DNA from: Chlorops oryzae
Lineage: Eukaryota; Arthropoda; Insecta; Diptera; Chloropidae
DNA length: 64,000 nt
Direction of reading: 5' to 3'
NCBI GenBank assembly: GCA_020466095.1
Contig: CM035807.1
Span: 15,435,485-15,499,484, forward strand
Shown: positions 31,798-42,570 of the stretch, one piece after another
How positions within the stretch are numbered: the stretch's first letter is position 1
Layout: every line of letters begins with the position of its first letter
Notes under the pieces: generated by a model
What the model was told of the DNA's origin: nothing
The model's database searches: none
What the model saw: only the letters and a program-made list of their open reading frames with translations
Position numbers and translations under genes: made by a program

Positions 31798-34700
31798 TAC
31801 ATTTAAGGTATTCCAGATATGGAATTTTTTTTTTTGAAATATATGAAAAGAGTAGTAAAGAGTTGAGGAGAGTCCACAAGCATTTCCCCACCCGAAGGCT
31901 ACTGAAATTCTACTTCTGATCAAAAGAGAATGATTTTTAGTACTAAAAGCAAAAAATTTATTTTTCGAATTTTGTTGAATAATGCGGTTTTGATGTTAAC
32001 AGCCGCTTGAATAACTCTTGACGGAATGTTAATGTCATTCGTTCCCAAAAATTCTGTTCGATTACGATCGGGTTATGTCTTTGATCACGATTATTCGTTT
32101 TACGATTGTCTCTGCTAAACTAGAAGAATAAGAAGAGACAACAACCGAACCCAGTGACAGTAAAGGCGCAAACCTACGATCTCAGAAACCGCTCGTTTTA
32201 TCCCTCTTTCAAAAAATAAAAAGAAGCAGCACTGTCTTTATTGAGGCGAGAACTTTTTCAAAAGAATGTGATCATTTTAAAATTATCATCATAAAATCAC
32301 AACAGTCGACTCTGGATAGAGTAAATATATTATGGGCGCTGTTCATACCATCGAGGCTTTATTTTTGTATGATTAATTTTCTTTATTTGGCTGAATGATT
32401 TGGCTTAATGATTTTTGGAAGACCTTCTTGCGAAAAATTAGAATACCAGAGTAATCTGTTGCCTCAATCCATGTGTTCAAACCACCAAGCGTTCACTCTA
32501 TCCAGGGCTCACACTATCCAGACTCGACTTATAAGGAAAATCAGGCTCATTCTGGGCATTATAATGTTTTGTCTAATTAATTTAAAAAGAAGATCAGAAT
32601 AATTTCTTGGATCTTGAGCATTCTAATCACATCTTAGTCTTAGGACAAATATAATTTTTTCAATTAAAATTTGAACCAAAAGGACCCAGCACCCAAATTG
32701 ATCTGTTCAGGAAAGCCTTCAACACTTCAGGACATTTAAACTTGGTATCATTTCTCCTTAATATTTATATCATAAAATTAAATGTCTCTTTTGAAGAGCA
32801 CGGACGACGTGACCATTCAAATACCTATCAATCTTACTGAGCACCTGTAACAACATTCAGTCGACTGGCGACTCTGATTATAACTGCAAACATTTTGTTT
32901 GATCAGTTCGTTCTGATGGCCGGACACATACGACTGCATGAATACAATATACCCAGTGTGGGTTCAAATTACCACTTCATCGACCATTTGGTAAATACAA
33001 TACCTAGAAGAGCAATATTGACATAATTTTGGGGGATCTTATTAAGCATACACGCTTTACATGACAGTTCAAGTTTGCGATTCATTTGCAAATATTTTCA
33101 AGAATTTGGGCTACAAATATTTAAATATGCATTGAGCTTTATGAATTTTCATAATATTTCAAACAATGTCCGCTTTTAAGAGAGCTTGATCTGAAAATGG
33201 CAACAATTATGGAATTGGAAAATAAAAAATTTATAAAGCAGACACGAATTTCTTATTGATCAATGATCATATTTTATTTTGATCTTTGTTTGTGTGTTTG
33301 TTTATGACGGAATTATTAATTTTTAATTCAAATGTTTATGTCGGCAAGTCAAAGGTTTTTGGGGGTCTTCAAGTTTAATTGGCACCATACAAATTTTTTT
33401 TAAGAATTTAAGGACTGTGTTCTTAGAAGTACTTATGAATACATATTGTCAATGGCGACATTCTAGTTATTTTTGTTGATATTTAAATCGATTCTGAATG
33501 AATATTCCCCGCGAAGTTTTTCCCTAGAAACGCGGAAGCCAGGAGCGCACTAAACGTCATTTATTGGGAAAATTTTTTTTGATATTTCCCTTAAAAAATA
33601 TAAGATTGTTGCTCCCTTTATATTCACTCAGTCTTATCTTCTTTCAAATCCGCTCAGAATAAATTTTACTATGATCGATAAATTTTCATGTGTCCAAATG
33701 AACTCATTGGTTACCGTTTCCAGAGACACCACGTGACGAACTAAGGCATTCTAAATGATAGCTTTTGATCTGACTTGATTATATATATTTGGCAATTCGA
33801 CAAGTTCTCTGTAAATATTTGCCAAACTTATTAACGCTAGTGTATACATCCGTCATAAGCATTTAAAAATGATTGCTATTGATTTTTTAGCAATGAAGGT
33901 CTTCTAAAAGCCCTTTTAAATTATCCATAAAATGTGCTTTTTAGAGCTGCAAAAATCATTTAAACTGGGGAAAAATTTAAAAGGAATTTTAGAAGACATT
34001 GTGAACTGCCTAATTGTGGCTAATTTAAGTGAAAAAAAAGGGAAAAATGTGATTGCATAATTCAGAGTCTATCGCAAATTAAAGACGTTTGAATCGAAAT
34101 GTGACGCATCCAATATTGAATTTCTTTTAGATATTTTCCATGACAGTCAATCAGTCGGAAAACAGTTGTCGAAGTGATTGATTCAGTAACGGTACGGTAC
34201 CGACAGTTAATATTAGTATTTAAATTTTATTAATTCAATTATCTTGTGAGTAAAAATTTCCGTTCAAAAAGGATCTCCCAATAGGACAACGACACATTTA
34301 ATCTCGACCAATCAACCGAATTTAATCGTGCCTTTCCGACATTTTTTAACACGAAATCTCTCAATTTACCTATACATCAGCCCTTTTTATCTAGAAAATG
34401 TCTTTAAATAGTAAAAAAAACGTTTAGATGGAACTGTAACGAAGACATACTTATGTACATATATTCCACGAAGTTACTTCTATTGGGAGCTGGCTCGACT
34501 GGCTGGCTCGTAGCAGGCGCAATTCCCTATCAATAATGAGGTCCTCTTCGTGACTAGGTATTTTATAAAATTCTTTCGAATGGGTCTTATATGGGTAGAC
34601 ACTCCATGGTGACCCATGGACTTTTTTTTATCCCTTTTAAGTGAACGAATCTCCAGCCACATACAACATCAGAGAAGTTCTTCTTCCTGAACTTTGATAG

Positions 34701-35812
34701 TCAATTCAATCACTGAATGTAGACGTGCGAACAAATAACCCTTCCCAGAATTTAGGATTTCTTCCGAAGTAAACCTAAATGTCCTTTTATTCAAGTAGAT
34801 GACAATTTCTGGTGCGGGCTTAAGCTGGTAAAAAATTAGACAAATTCCTTCTAGCATTTTTTCGCCTCTCAGTCGACGTAATTTGGGCAATGCGACTTTA
34901 AAAATCTTCGCGTTTCACACGCCTTTTCTCCCCATCAATGCCGATATCATTCCCCATTTTAATTCCTCTCTCTCTCTGACATCCGCTCTACTGACCACCA
35001 TAAGACCCAGTGATGCTTAATATTCTTTGAATTTATTCATCCCTAACATAGTTTTAGTCATCCCTTTATCAAATTTAAAATTTAAAAAATTTAATCTCTC
35101 CAGCATCTTTCTTAATTTGCGCGCCAAGCTTAATGACTTTACAGTGCAAGTGAACTCGAATATTTAAACGCTACTCATATTTGGCGTAATTAAATGTGAC
35201 AATTATTTTTGCAAACGAAAAAAAAAAAATCAAAATAAAAAATCATTTTTTATTGACTTATTACGGCAAAACAACGTTTTATTTTTTTTAATAGAATTGA
35301 TTATCAAACTGCAAACAAAAGGAACTGTGCGAGAATAAATTCTATTTGAATGCAAACAAATTTATACGCTTCGGACACGCCGAACGGTGTTTAAGGCGGA
35401 AAATCAGAGACGACGCAAAAAGAAATCTGTTTCAATATTTTGTCGCCGAACAATTAAAGCTACCGGGTCCAAGAATTTGCTGAGATCAAATGACTTGTGT
35501 TAGTCACAAATGAATGAATTTTTAAATATTTTTATTTTTATTTTGCTTTTATTAACGAATTGATTATGATTTCGTGATGAAATGCACTGAAAAAAATGTA
35601 TTTATAGAAAAAAAAAAATGTTCGACAAACTTTTGAGTTCAAATTTCCACTTAAACACGTCTACAACTATTGATGGAATATTTCATAACAACCTCAAGAC
35701 TTTGATCTTTTTTAACCCTTTAAAAATTTAGACAAACTCAAACAAACTCACATCTTTGTGTCCTTCAACCGAAGAAAGTGGGAAAATTTGAACGGTGTAC
35801 ACCCATCCAGTG

Positions 35813-35989
35813 GCTCTGAGATAGCGTAGTGGATGCGTGCTATGCTCTTGATCCCAGGGTCCGAGGTTCGGTTCCCGGCACAGGCGAAACGGAGTGTAAT
35901 GTTCCAAGCCCAGCACAGGTTTTTCAAAAAATCGCATGTTACGGGCACACTACATAAAAGACATACACTCACACAAACACAAGAAAACC
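35813..35989 (+). mobile_element. tRNA-derived SINE, copy 1
   Basis: The tRNA-like head has an A box TAGCGTAGTGGATGC and a B box GAGGTTCGGTTCC. It is followed by a non-tRNA body (AGGCGAAACGGAGTGTAATG, then CGGGCACACTACATAAAAG) and an A/C-rich end (ACACAAACACAAGAAAAC). The same head and body occur at 47061-47242. Confidence 0.85.
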
Positions 35990-36266
35990 TCCTTGGCAAC
36001 CACTTCAACCTACAGCCAATGAGAGAATAAAAGATTTACTATTATTGGCCTGTAGGTCCCGCAATCGAATCGGTTTTTAAGGGTATAGCAAAACTCGTGG
36101 ACTTCATTTGTAGATTGATTAGGCATCATAATTGAAATGGTAGAAAAAAATGATCTAAAATATGCGAAGATTTATCCCCATGGCCCTAAATTATATGGAT
36201 ATTTCTATATAAAATTAGTAGGTACAGGGGTAATGAGTAACTCTAGAACTGAGTTTTGCTTGATCT

Positions 36267-36660
36267 TTGGGACGCTCCCACAAACGACTTAGCAATGAAA
36301 GAAGGCTTATAATTTTAACCACTACGGTCAACAGTTCACACCTTAACCCAGAAAGGACCCCACATGCGCACCTCCTGTCTCGAGGACGAGGACAGTGCGG
36401 AACATTTCCTCTGCTACTGCCCCACTTTTTCATGGGCCAGAATGAGAATGTGGGGCCGCGACGTACTGAGCATGGAAAACATTCATGCTCTAGCTCTCAC
36501 GGAAAATTCTCAAGAGAACCAGGAAGTTCCGTGAGAGTTAAAAACGCCTGTCTCATCTCCTTTCCTTCCACCTTCCCATTTCCTTTCTCTTCCCCCTTCC
36601 TCTTCCCTCGGGACGGCAAAATGGGCAAAAAATTGCCTGATTGCCAAGGGACTTGATGTA
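36267..36660 (+). pseudogene. Degenerate C-terminal end of a non-LTR retrotransposon ORF
   Basis: One frame reads CLEDEDSAEHFLCYCPTFSW (about 36371-36430), the Cys-rich motif found after the reverse transcriptase and RNase H regions of Jockey/R1-type elements. It continues to WGRDVLSMENIHAL and a stop after EVP near 36535. The upstream part (TTVNSSHLNPERT and similar) needs frame changes to match, and no reverse transcriptase core is present, so it is a dead 5'-truncated copy. A short TCA-repeat tail follows at about 36680. Confidence 0.7.
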
Positions 36661-37503
36661 CCTCCCATCTTCATATCATGATCATCATCATCATCAACCC
36701 AGAAAGGATCGATTATAATTATGTATGAGAGAAGAACAGTCTCACTCCTCGACTAAGGAGACCAACATTAAGTATGTATTCTAAGATCGATCATCTCTCC
36801 ATAGTCTTCCCGCACAACTCATTACAAGAATAATTTAATATATTTTGAAAGTAAAACAAAAAGTATTAATTAATTAAAAAAAGAGAAGAAAGTATTTCCT
36901 GACTGTTGTGTACCATAGAGGGAGAATTATTTTACTGTGAATTTATTTGCGTTTTCACTCTTTCTCGTTATAAAATGTTAAATTGCACGCGAACGTTATA
37001 AAAAAAGATTTTATTGCGACGATTCAAATGTCTATAATATAAAGATAAAAGATTTGTAAAGCCCATAACAAAGTAGAATTGTAAGTTTTTCTCACCTATT
37101 CCGACTCCAAAGAGAGACGAAGGGAGAGAGAGGGAGATGCCTAAAACCAACAAGGACCAACAATTATTCAACTTGCATATGTGAACACAAAACACGCGAC
37201 AGCAAAATGTTGACAAAATATCTTACAAAAGAATGACTCGATCGTGTGAGATCAATTATCTAGTATCGTTGGGAAAGTAAATACGAAATTAGTTCAAATT
37301 GAAGTTGACGAGTCGAAAAAATCGCATTTACAAATCGAACTCCAATGTAAACGGAACGGTCGAAAAAAACGGTTACGTGATATTTCACAAACAAAAATTA
37401 GTGCAACTTTTTCCGAGTCCAAGCTGCGGCGGACTAACGAAGGACACAAATAATTCAAGTGATCGTGCTCTAAAAAAAAAAACTCCTTGGGCTTCCCTTC
37501 AAA

Positions 37504-39879
37504 ATGAATACCCCGACTAGCCTTGATTCGACGCCAGCAATATCGCTAGACTCCAGCTCGTTCCCGACATCGATAAATGGCTCGATGGATTTCATTTTAA
37601 GACCCGATCATAAAAGCTGGCAGCGATCGCGCCTAGACTTGAAAACTCGCACCGAAGAATCGAAAGATAAGAATGAAAAATATTACGAAATTTTCGCAAA
37701 ACGTTTCTTCCGACGCAAACTCTTATACCGTCGTATCCCGATACTCGATTGGCTGCCGCGATATACCAGCCAAGATGCAGTGGGAGATCTGATCGCTGGT
37801 ATAACCGTCGCTCTGGCGGCGATACCCTTAGCGCTCGCCTTTGCTGGAATAGCTCAACTACCTCTGGAAGCCGGTCTCTATAGTTCCTTTGCGTGTAATT
37901 TCATCTACACGATCTTTGGTTCGTGTAAGGATAATATTGTCGGATCGACGGCTGTTGCCTCGTTGCTCACATATCAAGCGACCCATGGTGTTTGGCAGAA
38001 GGCAATATTATTCACATTTTTAACTGGTCTAGTGGAAATGTTGCTACTCGGGTTGTGTCGTTTTAGTTTTGTGATCGATTTCGTTTCGGGCCCCGTTACG
38101 GCCGGTTTCACGAGCGCTGTTGCTCTCATCATTTTCACATCACAGTTTAAGGATATTTTTGTCATCAAGAGTTCGGGTGCTTCGTTCTTGGAGAACTGGA
38201 TCTCAATGTTTCGGGATATAGTCAATTTTCGACCAACCGATACAATGCTCGGTATTTGCAGTATCGTCGTCCTGTTACTTTTGCGATATCTCGGAACGAT
38301 TCGAGTGAAAAATTTCATAAATCCCACTCTCACCAAAACGGTTAATAATTTCCTTTGGATATGCGGAGTTTCAAGGAATACGCTCTTGGTTTTCGTTTGT
38401 GCTGGTGCGGTTGCATTTTTGGAGTCCACCGGACAGAGTTTCTTCATTTTGGTTGGCTCAATTCCATCGGGATTTCCGACAGTAGAACCTCCAGCTTTTT
38501 CCATCGATCGAGTTTCGGGAAATTCAACTGACGGCGGGGTTTTAATCGAGTCTGAGACGTTTTTCGAAATGGTTTCAGGATTTGGAGTTAATCTAATTGT
38601 CATACCGCTCATCGCTTTACTAGAAACGATCGCCGTTTGTAAGACATTTGGTGAGTTGGAAAACAAATTGGTCAAAAAACAAATATTCAACTATTCAAAT
38701 GTCCACAGCCAAGGGCAAATCGATCGATATCACGCAAGAAGTCCTGGCTATTGGGTTGGCAAATGTTGCCAATTCTTTCTTCCAGGGATATCGCGTTAAT
38801 AACGGCTTAGCTCGGGTCTCGGTGAATGCTGCCAGCGGTGGACGTACTCCAATGGTGAATTTATACGTTGGTGGAATCGTTATCCTGGCTCTGCTCGTTT
38901 TTGCTGAATACTTTTATTATATACCGAAGGCTGTTCTCGCCGCCATCATCATTTCGGCTGTGATCTTTCAGCTACAGTATCAAGTGATCGTCCCCATGTG
39001 GAAAAGCAAAAGTGAGTAGAAGAATATAGGGAAATGTTTAAAGGGCTTCCTTGCTCTCGTAGTGGCTTCTAATAATATTCTTCTGAAAAATTAGATCATT
39101 ATGGAAAAAAGATCAAAAGCAGGAGCCCCAGCATTATCACTTCATGCAATTAGACTCTTAGAGAAGAAGTGATTTTACTTCTTCGAGAAGTCTGAACTTT
39201 TTTCAAGGAGCTCAGACTTCCTGAAAGTGCTCGAATTCCTCTCTTCCATTATGCCCTTTTAATGCCAAACTAAAAGAAAAAATTAATCCCATTTCTCTTC
39301 CAGAATCCGACTTATTTCCTTACTTCGTTGCATTCATAGCTTGCCTAGTTCTACCTTTGACTTTGGGAATCGCATTGGCCATTGGAATTAATTTACTCTT
39401 CATTTTATACCACTCAGCGAGACCGAAAATTGCAGTCGAGCCTTTGGAGGTAAATTTAAGCTTTGTCAAATATTATATCCTTCTAAAACATGTTCACTCT
39501 TTAGACGCCCGCCGGTGTTAAATTCCTTAAGCTCACACCCGATCGCAGCTTGATTTTCCCTTCAGCCGAATTCGTACGGAATTTGGTACGAAAGAGCGGA
39601 ATAAAGTATCCTCTGCCCGTGGTTATCGATTGCACTTATATATACGGAGCGGATTTCACAGCTGCCAAGGTGATAACCGCCTTGTTGGAAGACTTCACTC
39701 AACGTAAGCAAAAGATTATTTTCTATAATCTAAAGCCTTCGGTAGCGAGAGTTTTCGAGGGAGTCAATATGGATCTAAATTTGTGCTACGACTTGGAGTC
39801 CTTGGAAAAAGCTTTGCGGGAAAATGAGACAAAAGAAATTCCTACTATTTTAGTTTACGATGAGCTGACGCCAGTGTAA
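37504..39879 (+). CDS. SLC26 (SulP) anion transporter, gene 2 of cluster, atypical TM1
   Basis: Exons 37504-38650, 38709-39011, 39304-39449 and 39505-39879 (phases 1,1,0) encode 656 residues. The last three introns match gene 1 exactly in position and phase, while the intron before the GLYSSF motif is absent. SulP transmembrane domain about 85-515, then a STAS domain (KLTPDRSLIFPSAEFVRN; DCTYIYGADFTAA) and a C-terminus ending LTPV. TM1 reads AAIPLALAFAGIAQLP (residues 105-120): Leu109 and Ala110 replace the Gln-Gly of PQG present in both neighbours. The TM10 region is NGLARVSVNAASG. No stops or frameshifts, so it is probably expressed but with altered anion selectivity or transport. The function statement is inference. 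Confidence 0.95.
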
Positions 39880-40121
39880 AGAGACTTTTTGATTTTAGAG
39901 ATTTTGTGTAAATACTTATAGGTATTATTATAATTAATATATTTTATCATAGTTTCAACGATCAATAGAAGATTTTTAGATTGATACTTGAAGGTTTGGA
40001 ATGAATTAATTGAACCAAAATGTGTTCTAATGTAGCCCGTCTGATGGCTATCAAATTTGTTATTGCATTTTTAGGAACTCTTTCTTATCATCTCTAAGCA
40101 AATATTTTATTTCTATGCGAA

Positions 40122-40127
40122 AATAAA
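40122..40127 (+). promoter_or_regulatory. Candidate poly(A) signal of SLC26 gene 2
   Basis: First AATAAA after the stop at 39879, about 240 bases downstream. Confidence 0.35.
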
Positions 40128-40494
40128 CAAAGAGAAGATCGTGTGAATGACCGTGTGACAAAAACCTGTGTGCGGCGATGAGACAAAACCTTTGAGTCAC
40201 ATTTGGGGTTGACGTGATTCAATTAACACAATACGTACCACGATCGTCTTGACATTTGCGATCAGTTTTGATATGCAGAAACCCAAAAGAAGTTATTAAA
40301 TATGTCAATATAAACACGCGACCAGTGCCTTGTGATCAAAATATGACACGGATGTTTGAAATCGATTATCGACGAGCGATTGTGTGGCTTCCGAGTGTGT
40401 GTGTGATTTATTTTGAACGATGGACACGAATATTTTGAGTCCGGTATTGTTTTATTACAATCCAATTGAAAGTGGATCAATAGTCAAAGAACTA

Positions 40495-40567
40495 ACCTCA
40501 GACCATGGATCGAACTCGCGACCTTCGTATTGTGAGTCGAGCACTCATCCACTACGCCACTTCATGC
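40495..40567 (-). repeat. tRNA-like sequence
   Basis: Minus strand: A box TGGCGTAGTGGATGAGTG, B box GAGTTCGATCC, with a tRNA-like middle (GCTCGACTCACAATACGA). The ends do not form an acceptor stem. Confidence 0.55.
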
Positions 40568-41278
40568 TAAAACTTAACTGGCGCTAGAACATTATTGAAA
40601 TTTTTGTAGCCAATGAGATTCAAGCTCATGAATAGCACCCTTCTACGATGACTTGTCCTACAAGGTGGCAAGCGAGATAATGTCACGTGTAGGACCCAGT
40701 GAAATCACTAATTTTTTTTGTCCTGCTGGATAGATTTGCCTGCTGGCCACGCACACGGGTGACTGATCAGTCAGACTGAATGTTTATGTGGCGCATTAAT
40801 GAGTGACCATCAAAGTAATGAAATTTTGGGAAAGATGTTGGAAATTGTTTCAGAAATCGTTTCGAGGCGGTTTCGTTTCGGGAACCGGTTCTCAAAAACA
40901 CTGTTAATATCAGGGACAATGAAAGGATAGACGTACCTGTTCTTGATGACGAAGATGCGGGGGATTTACTCCTGGTTTTTGTTTAGTTTGCCGTCGTTTG
41001 CGCGACGCGATTAAAAGTTGTTTTGTGTTGGATTTGAATGTTAAATAAAATGTTCTCCTTCGTGGCGTTTGAATTTTAGACATAACTGAGAAAAATTGAA
41101 CTTTGCCTTCGTAGCGATTTTTTTTTTTTATTTTATAACTTTGTGCACTATGAACCTTTATAGGTTTCTTTTTGTTTTCTTTACTTCACTTCTTTTGTTT
41201 TCACTTAAATTTATACTTTTCTTTGTGTTATATCGCGTTTCCATATGGTGTTTAACTTTGAAGTATTTAGCCTTAACA

Positions 41279-41462
41279 CCATATATTACTATATATGTCA
41301 CTCTCATAGATTTTGGGCGGGATATTTCGCGCCAGTTAGAAAGAGATGTTACTCGGCAGGCAAAAAAAGAGCGAGAGAGACCGTGGTGGGTACCCAAGAC
41401 CGTGTTGAAAAGAGCCAAAATAGAAACGGCTCCTGAGTGACATATATAGTTATATATGCTTA
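41279..41462. mobile_element. MITE with CATATATTACTATATATGTC ends, reference copy of the minisatellite carrier
   Basis: The left end CATATATTACTATATATGTC plus ACTC and the right end GAGTGACATATATAGTTATA plus TATG are inverted repeats of about 25 bases. The interior has GATGTTACTCGGCAGGCAAA, one complete and one partial GACCGTGGTGGGTACCCAA unit, then AAGAGCCAAAATAGAAACGG. The same interior with about 14 units is at 11650-12060. Confidence 0.75.
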
Positions 41463-42197
41463 ACACTTCGATAAAACACTACCGTTTCCCTTCACGAAGG
41501 TGTTTAAGCTTGACAGCTGTTCGTGTATTTTCAATTGAAAGTAGGGCTGCCAGCTTTTCAAGCGCTAGAAAAAGTTAGTTGACGAAATTTCGTTTGTTCT
41601 AGTTTACATTTATGATTTAGAATCTTATTTGTATTTGTTTTCGATTGTAATTTCATTTATTTACTGCGATTTGACTTTTCTTGCGGAGCGGCGATGCGCG
41701 TCATAGCGCTAACGATCAAAGACTGTCGTCTTCGCTCAAGCTCGAGCTGCAGGTGCACAAAAAAATAAGCCTTGCTGAATCGATTCGTTTAAGGGCTCGT
41801 CCCCATTGGCGCTGCGGCGCTGCGGCGAAAAACGCACAAACACAAAATATCGGTTTCGGGTTTATTTCGGTTAGGAAAATAAATCGATTTAAATCGGTTA
41901 CGGTTTCGGTTTCGGTTCCGATTACAAACCCTATTGTGTGTATAGTTATGTATGTATTACTGTGTATACTCTCTTAAGCGGACACCTATGGGCCCAGCAC
42001 TTAAGGGAAGGAGTCCGCTCAAGAGGAAAATATGTGAGAAACAAGAACACTAGAGCTTTCCCAAAAGTGTTAAGACAGCTTCAGGTCAACCGTCATTGGG
42101 AAGAACAGTTCGATAAAGTAATTAATCGGTATGGGGTATAAGAATTACGAAATTAGCATTCCTGCTCCTTCCAAATCTGTAAATTATTTAAATTGGT

Positions 42198-42203
42198 TTT
42201 ATT
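42198..42203 (-). promoter_or_regulatory. Candidate poly(A) signal of SLC26 gene 3
   Basis: TTTATT on the plus strand (AATAAA on minus), about 370 bases beyond the stop at 42571. Confidence 0.25.
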
Positions 42204-42570
42204 TACTGATCTTACAAAAGAAGTAATACTATGATGGATTGTTTTCTTAACTAAAAAAAATTAAACCTAAACTATTTTAAAATGTAAACAATTTAAAAAA
42301 AAAAACGTTATAAAAACAAGTACACTCAGCCATTAAGAGGTAAACAAAAAATTGTTCAATTGAAAAATAAAATAATTTGAACATTAAAAGCTTCATAAAT
42401 ACCACAGACATCGAATCCTTAAAATTATCTTACTATGAACATACCAAAAAAAATTACATGCTAAGAAGAAAAGTCTTGAGTAAAGCTATCGACGGACTCT
42501 AAAAAGGACACTTTCTAATTAAATATGCGAAGATATTTACAAAAAAAAATAATAATAATATATGGGCATG

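Larger units (their letters stand above)
30515..37503. other. Intergenic region between SLC26 genes 1 and 2
   Basis: No supported gene. Contains the poly(A) signal of gene 1, a retroelement-like 3' tail (about 31126-31240), a tRNA-like relic, a foldback of GACAAGAC units, a SINE copy and the degenerate end of a non-LTR retrotransposon. The segment 33.8-34.0 kb resembles pieces of the CACTAGTTTACA-ended element at 62125. The last few hundred bases before 37504 are probably promoter and 5' leader of gene 2. Confidence 0.5.
39880..42570. other. Intergenic region between convergent SLC26 genes 2 and 3
   Basis: No gene. Contains 3' UTRs of both neighbours, a tRNA-like relic (about 40495-40567), a CCCAGTGAAATCACTAA/GTCCTGCTGGATA segment shared with 57297, the MITE at 41279-41462, and a stretch at 41.80-42.08 kb with GCTGCGGCGCTGCGGCG and CTCTTAAGCGGACA words that look repeat-derived. 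Confidence 0.5.

Noticed and set aside
41096..41440. 114-residue plus-strand ORF ending in the minisatellite MITE
   Set aside because: Phe/Leu-rich from T-rich DNA, then reads through the transposon. No protein-like pattern.
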